Positions 50,411 through 58,786 of a stretch of DNA of 64,000 nucleotides are shown one piece after another. Position 1 is the stretch's first letter, and every line of letters starts with the position of its first letter. The notes beneath the pieces are model-generated. The model ran no database searches and was not told the origin of the DNA. It saw only the letters and a list, made by a program, of their open reading frames with translations. Position numbers and translations under genes: made by a program. The stretch comes from DASRDS01 sp035570055 (GTDB lineage Bacteria; Gemmatimonadota; Gemmatimonadetes; Gemmatimonadales; Gemmatimonadaceae), in contig DATMLM010000069.1 in assembly GCA_035570055.1 (NCBI GenBank), positions 1 to 64,000 of the forward strand. Reading direction: 5' to 3'.

Positions 50411-52396
50411 ATGGGCCAACTCCTCAAAGAAGACGCACGAAAAGAACTGACCGTACGGAGCGTGATCCTCGGAGTGTTGATCACGCTGATCTTCACGGCG
50501 GCGAACGTTTTCTTCGGGCTCAAGGCAGGACTGACCTTCGCGACCTCGATCCCGGCGGCCGTCATCTCCATGGCGGTGCTGCGCGGGTTCAAGGACGTGA
50601 CGATCCAAGAAAACAACATCGTTCAGACCGTCGCGTCGGCCGCCGGAACGCTCTCGGCGATCATTTTCGTGTTGCCCGGCCTCGTGATCATCGGTTGGTG
50701 GAGCGGCTTTCCCTACTGGACCTCGGCGTCGATTTGCGCGCTGGGCGGCGTGCTCGGCGTGATGTACTCCATCCCGCTCAGACGCGCGCTCGTGACTGAA
50801 TCGGACTTGCCGTTTCCGGAAGGCGTGGCGTGCGCCGAAGTGCTCAAGGTTGGCAGTGGCGGCACCGCCGGGAAAAGCGGCGTCGACGCCACCCGCGCCG
50901 GACTCTTGGCGGTGACCGCCGGATCGATCGTATCCGCCGTGTTCGCGGTCATCGTGGCGACCAGAATATTTGCCAGCGATCTCGCGCGGTATTTCCGCCT
51001 TGGTGACCGGGGCGCCGTGACCGGGTTTGATCTCTTCTTCTCTGTCGCACTCTTCGGCGTTGGTCACCTCGTGGGACTGTGGGTTGGCGTCGCGATCGGG
51101 ATCGGGACCATCATCGCCTGGGCATGGGGTGTTCCCCACTACTCGGCGTTGAACGCTGGCCACGGGGCAGCGGCCGCGCTGGCGCAAGCGACCTGGAGCC
51201 ACCAGGTCCGCTTCGTTGGTGCCGGCACGATTCTCATCGCGGCGATCTGGACACTCCTGATGCTGGTGCAGCCCGTGTACGGCGGGTTGCGGTCGGCGCT
51301 GGCTGCCTCGCGCGCGCGGCGCGCGGGTCAGCAGGCCCTGCTGCCTCGAACGGAGCAAGACATTCCGATCGGCATCGTGGCGGTGGTGACGCTCGTCTGC
51401 ATGGTGCCGATCGCGATCCTGCTGGCGAATTTCGATTCTGGTGGTGCGCTCGCGCCCAAGATGACGGTGCTCGTGATCGGTGGCGTCGTGTTCATCGCGC
51501 TCATGAGCTTCTTTGTCTCGTCAGTCTGCGGCTACATGGCTGGCCTCATCGGCGCGTCCAACAGCCCATTGTCCGGCATCGGCATCGTGGCGGTCATCGG
51601 AGCGGCGCTGCTCATGGTGGTCGGCGTGCGCCCGTATCTGCCGACCGCGGCGCAACCTGCCCTCGTCGCCTACGCCCTGTTCGTGGTCTCGGTGGTCTTT
51701 GCCGCCGCAACGATCGCGAACAACAATCTGCAAGACCTGAAGACCGGGCAACTCGTAGACGCGACACCGTGGAAGCAGCAGGTGGCGCTCATCTTCGGCG
51801 TGGTTGCGGGGGCGGCGATCATCCCGCCCATCCTGGACCTGTTGAATCACGCGTACGGGTTTCTCGGCGCGCCGGGAGTCCCCCGTGCCAATCCCTTGCC
51901 GGCGCCGCAGGCGGGCTTGATCTCCGCGCTCGCGCAGGGTGTACTGCAGAACAACATCGATTGGAGCTTGATCGGCGTCGGTATCGCGATCGGTGTGGGC
52001 CTGATCGTCATCAATGCGGCCCTGCGTCGCGCCACGAATGGCCGCGTGCATCTGTCTCCGCTCGCGGTTGGCTTGGGGATTTACCTGCCCACGCAAGTCA
52101 CGCTGATGGTGGTCATCGGCGCTCTGGCCGGGTGGTACTTCGATCGGCGCGCCGAGCACCGTACCGATCCAGCAGCCGTCAAGCAGCTCGGTGTGCTGCT
52201 TGCCTCGGGCCTGATCGTCGGCGAGGGACTCGTGGGCGTGCTGGTCGCCGCTCTTGTCGCGTTCTCCGGCAAGGACTTCCCACTGTCACTCGTCGGCGAC
52301 CAGTTTGCCCAAAATGGTGCGGTCGTGCTGTCGTGTCTCGCATTTACCGCGACGATGATCGTCATGTACCGCTGGGTCGCGCGCCTGAACCGCTAG
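50411..52396 (+). CDS. OPT-family oligopeptide transporter
   Basis: A 661-residue polytopic protein with about 15 hydrophobic segments. It begins LLKEDARKELTVRSVILGVL, and shows ITLIFTAANVFFGLKAGLTF, TIQENNIVQTVASAAGTLSA and VCGYMAGLIGASNSPLSGIG, all typical of OPT carriers. It probably imports oligopeptides or metal-peptide chelates. The exported peptidases in the window may feed it. The last four bases overlap the convergent GDSL gene, where both strands read a stop in CTAG. Confidence 0.9.
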   Translation: MGQLLKEDARKELTVRSVILGVLITLIFTAANVFFGLKAGLTFATSIPAAVISMAVLRGFKDVTIQENNIVQTVASAAGTLSAIIFVLPGLVIIGWWSGFPYWTSASICALGGVLGVMYSIPLRRALVTESDLPFPEGVACAEVLKVGSGGTAGKSGVDATRAGLLAVTAGSIVSAVFAVIVATRIFASDLARYFRLGDRGAVTGFDLFFSVALFGVGHLVGLWVGVAIGIGTIIAWAWGVPHYSALNAGHGAAAALAQATWSHQVRFVGAGTILIAAIWTLLMLVQPVYGGLRSALAASRARRAGQQALLPRTEQDIPIGIVAVVTLVCMVPIAILLANFDSGGALAPKMTVLVIGGVVFIALMSFFVSSVCGYMAGLIGASNSPLSGIGIVAVIGAALLMVVGVRPYLPTAAQPALVAYALFVVSVVFAAATIANNNLQDLKTGQLVDATPWKQQVALIFGVVAGAAIIPPILDLLNHAYGFLGAPGVPRANPLPAPQAGLISALAQGVLQNNIDWSLIGVGIAIGVGLIVINAALRRATNGRVHLSPLAVGLGIYLPTQVTLMVVIGALAGWYFDRRAEHRTDPAAVKQLGVLLASGLIVGEGLVGVLVAALVAFSGKDFPLSLVGDQFAQNGAVVLSCLAFTATMIVMYRWVARLNR

Positions 52397-53607
52397 GGGT
52401 GCGAGACCGTGTCGATGCTGACGGAATACTTGGTGTTGATGCTCTGAATGAGCTTGTTCACGATGTACTCGTGCGCGAGCGCCGATGGGTGAATGCCATC
52501 GAGGGTGATGAACGGCCCGAATGTCTGGGTCGTGCTCGCGAGGTTGGGCAACGTTGGGACGGCGCCCGCGGCCTTGAGCTGCCCGAGCAGCGGGTTTGGA
52601 TCGAAGTACACCCAACCGAGGGAGTCGGCTTTGGCGCTGATGTATGCGTCGTAGCCGGCAATGGCGGCCTGGAACTGCTTCTGCTTGAGCGTGTCGAGCA
52701 CGAAGAAGTCGCCGTAGGGCTCCTGCGGCACTCCGGCCTGGCAGCTCACGACCTTTGGAATTCCGGCCGATGCCCAGAACGCGAGGATATCGATCGATAT
52801 CAGCGCGTGTGAGCCCGTGCAGTTCGGGATGTACGTGACGCTGCCGCCCGCCGCGAAGGTGAACTCCGCGTTGAACACGGGGTTGGTGTAGAGGCTCTCA
52901 GCGGGGAACAGCGATGGCAGGGCCGTGACGGCAAAGACGCCGAACAGCGCACCCTGGAGCTTCGGCCGTGCCGTGAGGAGCGCGCTCATCATCGCCGCGT
53001 ACTCAGCCACGACCGTGTCGACCGGTGTAATGCCGGGCGACCCGATCTGCGCGACTGGCACCGTCGTGCCGTGCAATGCTGCGGACAAGACATCGTTGTT
53101 GCCGATCTCGATCGTGACGAACGTTGGGGAGGCGTCGAGCGCCTTCTGGACCTGCGTCTTGCCACCGAGGATGATGGTGGTCAGCGCGTTGGAGTTCGCC
53201 GACGTCGGCGCGAGCGGGTCAATAGTCTCGGCGCCGGGCACGGCGACGTTGTTGAGGATCGCGCTCAGCTTCCTCGGATCCCGTAGCGAGCACGGTGGCG
53301 CGCCGGGACCGCCGAGCGTGGTGCTCGGGAAGGCCACGACGGGCGGCGGACAGCCGGGCGCGAGGAGCGCCGGGTACGCGTAGCGCGTGCCTGCCTGATG
53401 GGCGAGGAGGGCGGCGAAGCTTTCTTGCTGGGTCGAGTCGAGAATGCCCCCCGACTGGTAGCCGGCGGTGATGCTGTTGCCGATCGCGACGTAACTCGCG
53501 AACAGGCCCGTGTTGAGCGAGGTCGCCGGCGGGTTGACGACCTTATCGGAATCGCAGGCCGCGAGTGCGACAGCGGCGGCGAGGCTCATCGTGAGGTATC
53601 GAGTCAT
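52393..53607 (-). CDS. SGNH/GDSL-family lipoprotein hydrolase
   Basis: A 404-residue lipoprotein with lipobox VALAAC. The SGNH blocks are visible: block I AIGNSITAGYQSGG, block III-type IEIGNNDVLSAAL, and block V DGIHPSALAHEY with the catalytic Asp-x-x-His. It is a surface- or periplasm-anchored esterase or lipase. It starts three bases after the FadL-like stop, so the two are an operon and may act together on esters that the FadL channel brings in. Confidence 0.9.
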   Translation of the reverse strand: MTRYLTMSLAAAVALAACDSDKVVNPPATSLNTGLFASYVAIGNSITAGYQSGGILDSTQQESFAALLAHQAGTRYAYPALLAPGCPPPVVAFPSTTLGGPGAPPCSLRDPRKLSAILNNVAVPGAETIDPLAPTSANSNALTTIILGGKTQVQKALDASPTFVTIEIGNNDVLSAALHGTTVPVAQIGSPGITPVDTVVAEYAAMMSALLTARPKLQGALFGVFAVTALPSLFPAESLYTNPVFNAEFTFAAGGSVTYIPNCTGSHALISIDILAFWASAGIPKVVSCQAGVPQEPYGDFFVLDTLKQKQFQAAIAGYDAYISAKADSLGWVYFDPNPLLGQLKAAGAVPTLPNLASTTQTFGPFITLDGIHPSALAHEYIVNKLIQSINTKYSVSIDTVSHP

Positions 53608-53610
53608 GGC

Positions 53611-55041
53611 TTAGAAACCGAGTTTGAGGCTCAAGGACACGACATTCGCGGCGAGCGTGTAGAACCCATCGTCGAGCTGCGTGTAATTCAGGTTGTTGTT
53701 CTCCGTCGTCGTGCGCTGCACGATGAGGCCGCGCCGGCCTTCCGTGCCGACGTGAATGTACGTGAGGTCGATCGCCGTATGCTTGCTCAACGGATAGCCG
53801 ATGCCGGCCGAGTAGTTGAAGCGATTCATGTCGGGCAGGAGTGGGACGACCGCATCGCGCGGCACCGGAGTCTTCGCGTAGCTGAATCCGAGCCGCCCGA
53901 TGAATCCGACGACGGGGTCACCGAACACGTGCTCCAGACCGGACCGGATCGACCACGAGTTCGTATAGTTGGCAATGACCGTCTGGCTGTTCGCGGCGGC
54001 GGGTCCCTCGAATACAATCGGCAGTGACTGGAACTCGGACCAGCCGACCAGCGCGTAGTCGACGGAGATCGTCGTTTGGCTGATGCCCGTGTACCCGAGG
54101 CCGACCTGGAACTGATACGGGTGGGTGATTTTCGTCGCCACGCCCTGATTCGTGAACGGCCCGGTCCCGGTGAAGGACGGCGCGAGGATGGCGTCGACCG
54201 GTGTGCCTCCGGGCAGATTGAGCGGGTTATTCGCGGCGAGCACCAGGCCGGTCTCGACCTGACGGAATGACGCCGTCCCGTTCTTGTAGTCGAACACGAG
54301 GTGCGAGAGGTACCGCGCGCCGATCTGCAGCGTTGGCAGCAGGTTCGCATGCACGCCGACGTTGAATCCCGGAGCAACCTCATTGGCGCTCTTGAGCGTC
54401 ACCGTTCCGGCCTCGGTGCCAGGCGCGATGCCGAGCTGCCCGAAGGTGGTACCGAGCGGCGCACCGGGAACCGGGAAGGTCGACAGATCCAGCGCCTGGT
54501 CGAGCCGGATCGACGAGATCCCGATCACGGGTCCGCCGCCGATCGAGAGGACCGATGGAATGATCTCGATCGCGAGGTTCGGCTGCAGGTAGTACGTATT
54601 GATCGAGGCGCGCGACGAGGCGAACCGGCCCGGAAAATCATCGCGCCACTGCGAGATCAGGCCGTAGGGGACGTAGAAGCCGAACCCGAGGGCGTACTTG
54701 TTCGGGCCGATCATGTTGGAGAAATTCACGAAGACGGCCGGGGGGACGACCAGGGGTACGTTCGAGTTGTACTGGTGGCCCGTGGTGTCCTGCCTGAAGC
54801 CGCCCATCAGGCGGATGGCGGACGCTCCCCCATAGATCGAGAACCCGGGCAACGAGGGGGTTGCAGCCGGGTTCCAGTAGATCGACGACGCATCGTGGCA
54901 AGGGGCGCCGGTATTGGCGAACCCGCGCGCTTCCGCACAGGTTCCAATCTCGTTCAGCCCGAATCCTTGGGCCCAGGTGCTCGCGGGCAACAGAGCGAGC
55001 GCGAAACCCAAGGCTAACGCGCGCGGACGTACGTGAGTCAT
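53611..55041 (-). CDS. FadL/OmpP1-type outer-membrane transporter
   Basis: A 476-residue outer-membrane barrel with a signal peptide (LALLPASTWAQ). The plug-like N-terminus carries FGLNEIGTCAEARGFANTGA, DASSIYWNPAATPSLPG and QWRDDFPGRFAS, all seen in FadL proteins. The C-terminus ends with SLSLKLGF, a barrel insertion signal with terminal Phe. It transports long-chain fatty acids or other hydrophobic compounds. A GGAGG site lies 4 or more bases before its ATG. It is followed by the GDSL esterase. Confidence 0.92.
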   Translation of the reverse strand: MTHVRPRALALGFALALLPASTWAQGFGLNEIGTCAEARGFANTGAPCHDASSIYWNPAATPSLPGFSIYGGASAIRLMGGFRQDTTGHQYNSNVPLVVPPAVFVNFSNMIGPNKYALGFGFYVPYGLISQWRDDFPGRFASSRASINTYYLQPNLAIEIIPSVLSIGGGPVIGISSIRLDQALDLSTFPVPGAPLGTTFGQLGIAPGTEAGTVTLKSANEVAPGFNVGVHANLLPTLQIGARYLSHLVFDYKNGTASFRQVETGLVLAANNPLNLPGGTPVDAILAPSFTGTGPFTNQGVATKITHPYQFQVGLGYTGISQTTISVDYALVGWSEFQSLPIVFEGPAAANSQTVIANYTNSWSIRSGLEHVFGDPVVGFIGRLGFSYAKTPVPRDAVVPLLPDMNRFNYSAGIGYPLSKHTAIDLTYIHVGTEGRRGLIVQRTTTENNNLNYTQLDDGFYTLAANVVSLSLKLGF

Positions 55042-55098
55042 GTATCCTCCGTGAAGATCGGAATAAACGGTATCGTAAAGTCACGGCGCTGTAAATAC

Positions 55099-55983
55099 AT
55101 GAATATCGTCTCGCTTTTGCCCAGCGGCACCGAGATCGTTGCCGCGCTCGGACGTTCTGACCAACTCGTCGGCGTGAGTCATGAGTGCGATTACCCGGCT
55201 CATGTGAAGAGCCTGCCGCGAGTGACGTCGACAGCCATCGATCACACGGCCGACGCTGCTAGTGTCGACGCTCGTGTTCGAACGCACGTCTCCGAAGGTC
55301 GGCCGTTGTATACAGTCGATTGGGATCTCGTGGAGAACCTCGCGCCCGATCTCATCGTGACGCAGGCGCTGTGTGACGTGTGCGCGGTCAGCGAAACCGA
55401 GTGCCGGTTGTACGCGGCGCGGCTGACGCCGCGACCGCGACTCGCTACTCTCTCGGCGTCGTCGTTCCAGGGCGTCATGGGCGATATCCGTGACGTCGCT
55501 TGCGCGTTCGGCGACGAAGTCGCCGGCGTGCAATTCACTGCCGCGCTGCAGGCGAGGGTCGAAGACGTTCATCAGAGACTGAAGGCAGCGAGAGCGCCGC
55601 GGCCGCGAGTGGTCGTCATCGAGTGGACCGACCCGGTGTTCGTCGCCGGACACTGGGTGCCGGAGATGGTTCGCCGCGCGGGCGGTTCGGATGTCATGGC
55701 CATCCCGGGTTCGCATTCCACGGTGGTGCCCCGTGAAGCGATCATCGCTGCGCAACCAGACATCGTGCTGGTGGCTCCATGCGGCTATGATGTACACCGT
55801 GCCGCCCAGGCGGCGCGCGAGTTGGCGTGGTTACCCGAGGTCGCGGTCTGGGCCGTTGACGCGAACTCGCTGTTGAGCCGACCGGGACCGCGGCTCATAG
55901 ATGGAGTCGAAACGCTGGCCGCGATTTTTCACCCTGCGCTGTTTGGTGCTCCGCGCCCCGACTGCGCTCTACCCATAGCCTGA
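55099..55983 (+). CDS. BtuF-like periplasmic-binding-type protein without signal
   Basis: A 294-residue protein of the helical-backbone-linked substrate-binding fold. It begins MNIVSLLPSGTEIVAALGRS, has GVSHECDYPAHVKSLPRVTS, DLIVTQALCDVCAVSETECR and LVAPCGYDVHRAAQAAREL. No signal peptide is present, and no BtuC/BtuD genes lie near. Such cytoplasmic cobalamin-binding-protein-like members are known and of unknown function. A stretch TGTAAATAC lies before the ATG. It ends 1 base before the M42 gene. Confidence 0.85.
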   Translation: MNIVSLLPSGTEIVAALGRSDQLVGVSHECDYPAHVKSLPRVTSTAIDHTADAASVDARVRTHVSEGRPLYTVDWDLVENLAPDLIVTQALCDVCAVSETECRLYAARLTPRPRLATLSASSFQGVMGDIRDVACAFGDEVAGVQFTAALQARVEDVHQRLKAARAPRPRVVVIEWTDPVFVAGHWVPEMVRRAGGSDVMAIPGSHSTVVPREAIIAAQPDIVLVAPCGYDVHRAAQAARELAWLPEVAVWAVDANSLLSRPGPRLIDGVETLAAIFHPALFGAPRPDCALPIA

Positions 55984-55984
55984 C

Positions 55985-57052
55985 ATGCTCAATCACGATT
56001 CTATAGCCTTTCTCAAGCATCTGTTGGACAGTCCAGGACCGTCGGGCTTCGAAGCTCGGCCCGCGCAGGTCTGGCGCGAACGCGCCAAGGGCTTTGCGGA
56101 CGTGAGAGGTGACGTGGTCGGGAATAGCATCGCGACCGTGAACGCGAAGGGTGCGCCGACCATCATGCTCGCGGGGCATGTCGACGAGATCGGGCTCATC
56201 GTCACGTACATCGACGACGATGGGTACCTCTACTTCTCGAACATCGGCGGGTGGGATGCGCAGGTGCTCGTGGGGCAGCGTGTCGTGTTCCTGGGACGCG
56301 CCGGGGACGTTGCGGGAGTCGTCGGTCGGAAGCCCATCCATCTCATCAAGAACGAGGATCGGGACAAGGCGACCAAGATCACTGACCTGTGGGTCGACAT
56401 CGGCGCGGCCACGCGTGCCGAGGCCGAGGCCCGAGTGGCCGTCGGCGATCCCGGCGTCATCGACGCGCGCGCCGTCGATTTTCCGAATGGGCGCATCGTG
56501 TCGCGGTCCATCGATAATCGCATCGGTGCGTTTATCGTGTTGGAGGCGTTGCGGCGCTACGCCGAGTCACCTGGCGCGGCGCGCGTGGTTGCCGTGGCGA
56601 CGACGCAAGAGGAGATCGCCTATCACGGCGGTGGCGCGCTCGTCGGCGCTGTCGGCGTGAGCCCGCAGGCCGCCATCGTCGTCGACGTCACGTTCGCGAC
56701 GGATCATCCGGGCATCGAGAAGAAAGAGTACGGCGACCACAAGCTCGGCAGCGGGCCGGTGCTGGCGCGCGGGTCCATCATCTCGCCCGTGCTCTTCTCG
56801 CTGCTTCGCGATACCGCGGAGCGGGACGGCATTCCGTACAGCGTCCACGCGGCGGGGCGCGACACGAGCACCGACGCGGACGCGATACATCTCGCACGCG
56901 AAGGGGTCGCGACGGCACTCGTGTCAGTGCCCAATCGCTATATGCATTCGCCGAACGAGACCGTGAGTTTGGAAGACCTCGATCGGACCGCGTCGTTGCT
57001 CGCCGCGACGTGTCGCGCGATTACGCCGAAGACAGACTTCTCGGCTCGCTAG
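55985..57052 (+). CDS. M42-family aminopeptidase
   Basis: A 355-residue cytoplasmic metallopeptidase with SPGPSGFEARPAQVWRERA, the metal-ligand AGHVDEIGLIV, RSIDNRIGAFIVLEALRRYA, TTQEEIAYHGG and HAAGRDTSTDADAIHLAREG. M42 enzymes (glutamyl aminopeptidase, tetrahedral TET type) finish the breakdown of peptides released by the proteasome or imported. It follows the BtuF-like gene directly and overlaps the convergent HEAT protein by 32 bases. Confidence 0.92.
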   Translation: MLNHDSIAFLKHLLDSPGPSGFEARPAQVWRERAKGFADVRGDVVGNSIATVNAKGAPTIMLAGHVDEIGLIVTYIDDDGYLYFSNIGGWDAQVLVGQRVVFLGRAGDVAGVVGRKPIHLIKNEDRDKATKITDLWVDIGAATRAEAEARVAVGDPGVIDARAVDFPNGRIVSRSIDNRIGAFIVLEALRRYAESPGAARVVAVATTQEEIAYHGGGALVGAVGVSPQAAIVVDVTFATDHPGIEKKEYGDHKLGSGPVLARGSIISPVLFSLLRDTAERDGIPYSVHAAGRDTSTDADAIHLAREGVATALVSVPNRYMHSPNETVSLEDLDRTASLLAATCRAITPKTDFSAR

Positions 57053-58619
57053 CGCGCTGCCCTAGGGCCCGGGCGGTGGCGTCGCGCACGTCCTTGTCGC
57101 GATCGTTCGTGAGCTCTTGCAGAGCGGTCAATGCCGCGGGCGTGCGGGCGTCGCCGAGTGCGGCAACGGCGGCGATTCGGAATGCGGCCGGCTTGCGCTT
57201 GAAGAGCCGGCTGTCGGGCTCGGCGGCCTTGATCAAGCGATCGACCGATTCGGGGTCGGCCATGCGGCCGAGGGCGCCCAAGATGGCGATCTGGACTTCG
57301 AGGTCTGGCTCGCTGTCGAGGGCGCGGAGCAATGTGGCCGCGGTCTCCTTGCCGTTCTTGCCAACGAGCCCCGCGGCGGCGGTGGCGCGCACCTGCGGCG
57401 AGGTGTCCTTGAGTGCCTTCTTGAGCGCCACGCGGGACTGCGGCGTGCAGAGCTTGGCCAGCGCGTTCGTCGCGGCACGCCGGACGCGATCGTCATCGTG
57501 CCGCAATAGATCGGCGAGCGCCCCCTCGGCCTCGAGGCAATTGAGCTCGCCGAGCAGGTCCGCGGCGTTGCGCGCGACATACCAGCGCGCGTCGCCGAGC
57601 ATATGCGTGAGCGTCGAGGTGCCGGATTTGAGCGTGACGAGCGCGTCGAAAAAGATGCGCCGCTCGGACAACGATTGTGCCGCCGTGAGCTGCTCGATGA
57701 GCGCCTCGGCGCCTTCTTCGCCGGTCCGGGCGAGGATGGCCAGGTAGTCATTGACGCGGTCTTTCCGCTTCGGCAGGATGCCGGCCACGCTGCGGAGCGT
57801 CGTCGGCTTGCACAGCCGGCGGATGGCCGCGGCATACGCGCGCTTGACCTCGGGGTCGGCCTTGCTCGCCTCACCGCGAACGACACGGAGGAAGAGATCG
57901 GCCACCATGAGTGGTTTCGACTCGCGGGCGGCGCCTTCGATCATGCCGACGATAACGTCGAGGAGTCGCGAGGTCGCGGACACCGAGTTCGTGCCGTCGA
58001 GCTTCGCCAGGAGCTCCTCGGGCGACTCTTTCTGCCGTTCGAGGGTCGTGAATTCGCGAACGATCTCGCTCGTGACATCGTGCGTGAAGTCGCTGACCCG
58101 ATTGGAGACCGTCGCGGGTTGGAGGCCGTTGACCCGGGCGGCTACCGCGGCGGGGACCTGCTGGGGCGCCGTGGGCGGCGGGACGACAGGGACGCCCAGG
58201 GGCGTCGACTGCCGGCGCGCGCGGCGCAGCGACACCCGTACGGTGCGGGGTGCCAGCGCCCGGAGCTTGGCGTCGACCTCTTTGCCCTGGTCGGGGCCTG
58301 CTTGGACCGGCGCGGAGCCGAGGATACGGGCAGTGCCGAGAATGTCGGCCGGCAGGGCGCCCATATCGACGATCATCTCGTTGACCGCGTGGCCCGTGAA
58401 GGTCGTGACGAGGTCCTGCACACCGGTCAACGCTTCCGGTAACGGTGCGCCGTTGACGACAAGTTGACCGCTCTCAGCGCGGAGGGTTACGACCCCTGTT
58501 CGGGAGACCGTAACCGCCGCGCGCAGAGCAGCCTTTTGCTCGTCGACCGACTCCGGTTCGTGGGCCAGGAGCCAGACGAGCCTGGAGAAGTGACGGGCGA
58601 ACGTGACCGAGTAATCCAT
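57021..58619 (-). CDS. HEAT-repeat domain protein
   Basis: A 532-residue protein. The C-terminal half is an array of about five HEAT repeats (RKALKDTSPQVRATAAAGL, LRHDDDRVRRAATNALAKLC, ALDSEPDLEVQIAILGALGR and LTNDRDKDVRDATARALGQR), each with a pair of helices and a conserved Asp/Arg pair. The N-terminal half carries a helix-rich region beginning DYSVTFARHFSRLVWLLAHE. No enzyme motif is seen. It may be a scaffold. It lies alone, downstream of a hairpin cluster. Confidence 0.85.
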   Translation of the reverse strand: MDYSVTFARHFSRLVWLLAHEPESVDEQKAALRAAVTVSRTGVVTLRAESGQLVVNGAPLPEALTGVQDLVTTFTGHAVNEMIVDMGALPADILGTARILGSAPVQAGPDQGKEVDAKLRALAPRTVRVSLRRARRQSTPLGVPVVPPPTAPQQVPAAVAARVNGLQPATVSNRVSDFTHDVTSEIVREFTTLERQKESPEELLAKLDGTNSVSATSRLLDVIVGMIEGAARESKPLMVADLFLRVVRGEASKADPEVKRAYAAAIRRLCKPTTLRSVAGILPKRKDRVNDYLAILARTGEEGAEALIEQLTAAQSLSERRIFFDALVTLKSGTSTLTHMLGDARWYVARNAADLLGELNCLEAEGALADLLRHDDDRVRRAATNALAKLCTPQSRVALKKALKDTSPQVRATAAAGLVGKNGKETAATLLRALDSEPDLEVQIAILGALGRMADPESVDRLIKAAEPDSRLFKRKPAAFRIAAVAALGDARTPAALTALQELTNDRDKDVRDATARALGQRASEPRSLSSA

Positions 58620-58696
58620 GCCTCAAGACAGACCCGCGGCCAGGCGGGGAGGTAACGGCCGCTATTGAACCAGGGCCGTCGTTTGTACCCCCTCGG

Positions 58697-58781
58697 GAGC
58701 CGCTCCGCGGCTCGTCGATGCGCTCCGCGCTCGACTGGTCGGTTCGCCTCCGGGGGGCAAACCACAACTACGCCCCCCGGA
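58697..58781. repeat. Cluster of nested hairpins in intergenic gap
   Basis: Three inverted repeats occur in the 167-base gap: GAGCCGC/GCGGCTC around TCC at 58697-58713, GTCGA...TCGAC at 58714-58735, and TCCGGGGGGC/GCCCCCCGGA at 58749-58781 with a 13-base loop. Two of them share GCTCCGCG. The last may terminate the minus-strand amidohydrolase transcript, or the set may be a REP-like element. No T tract follows. Confidence 0.45.
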
Positions 58782-58786
58782 CCCCC

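Noticed and set aside
49490..52812. Long open frames opposite or overlapping the DUF4349 and OPT genes
   Set aside because: They lack hydrophobic segments and motifs, while the plus-strand frames match known families throughout.
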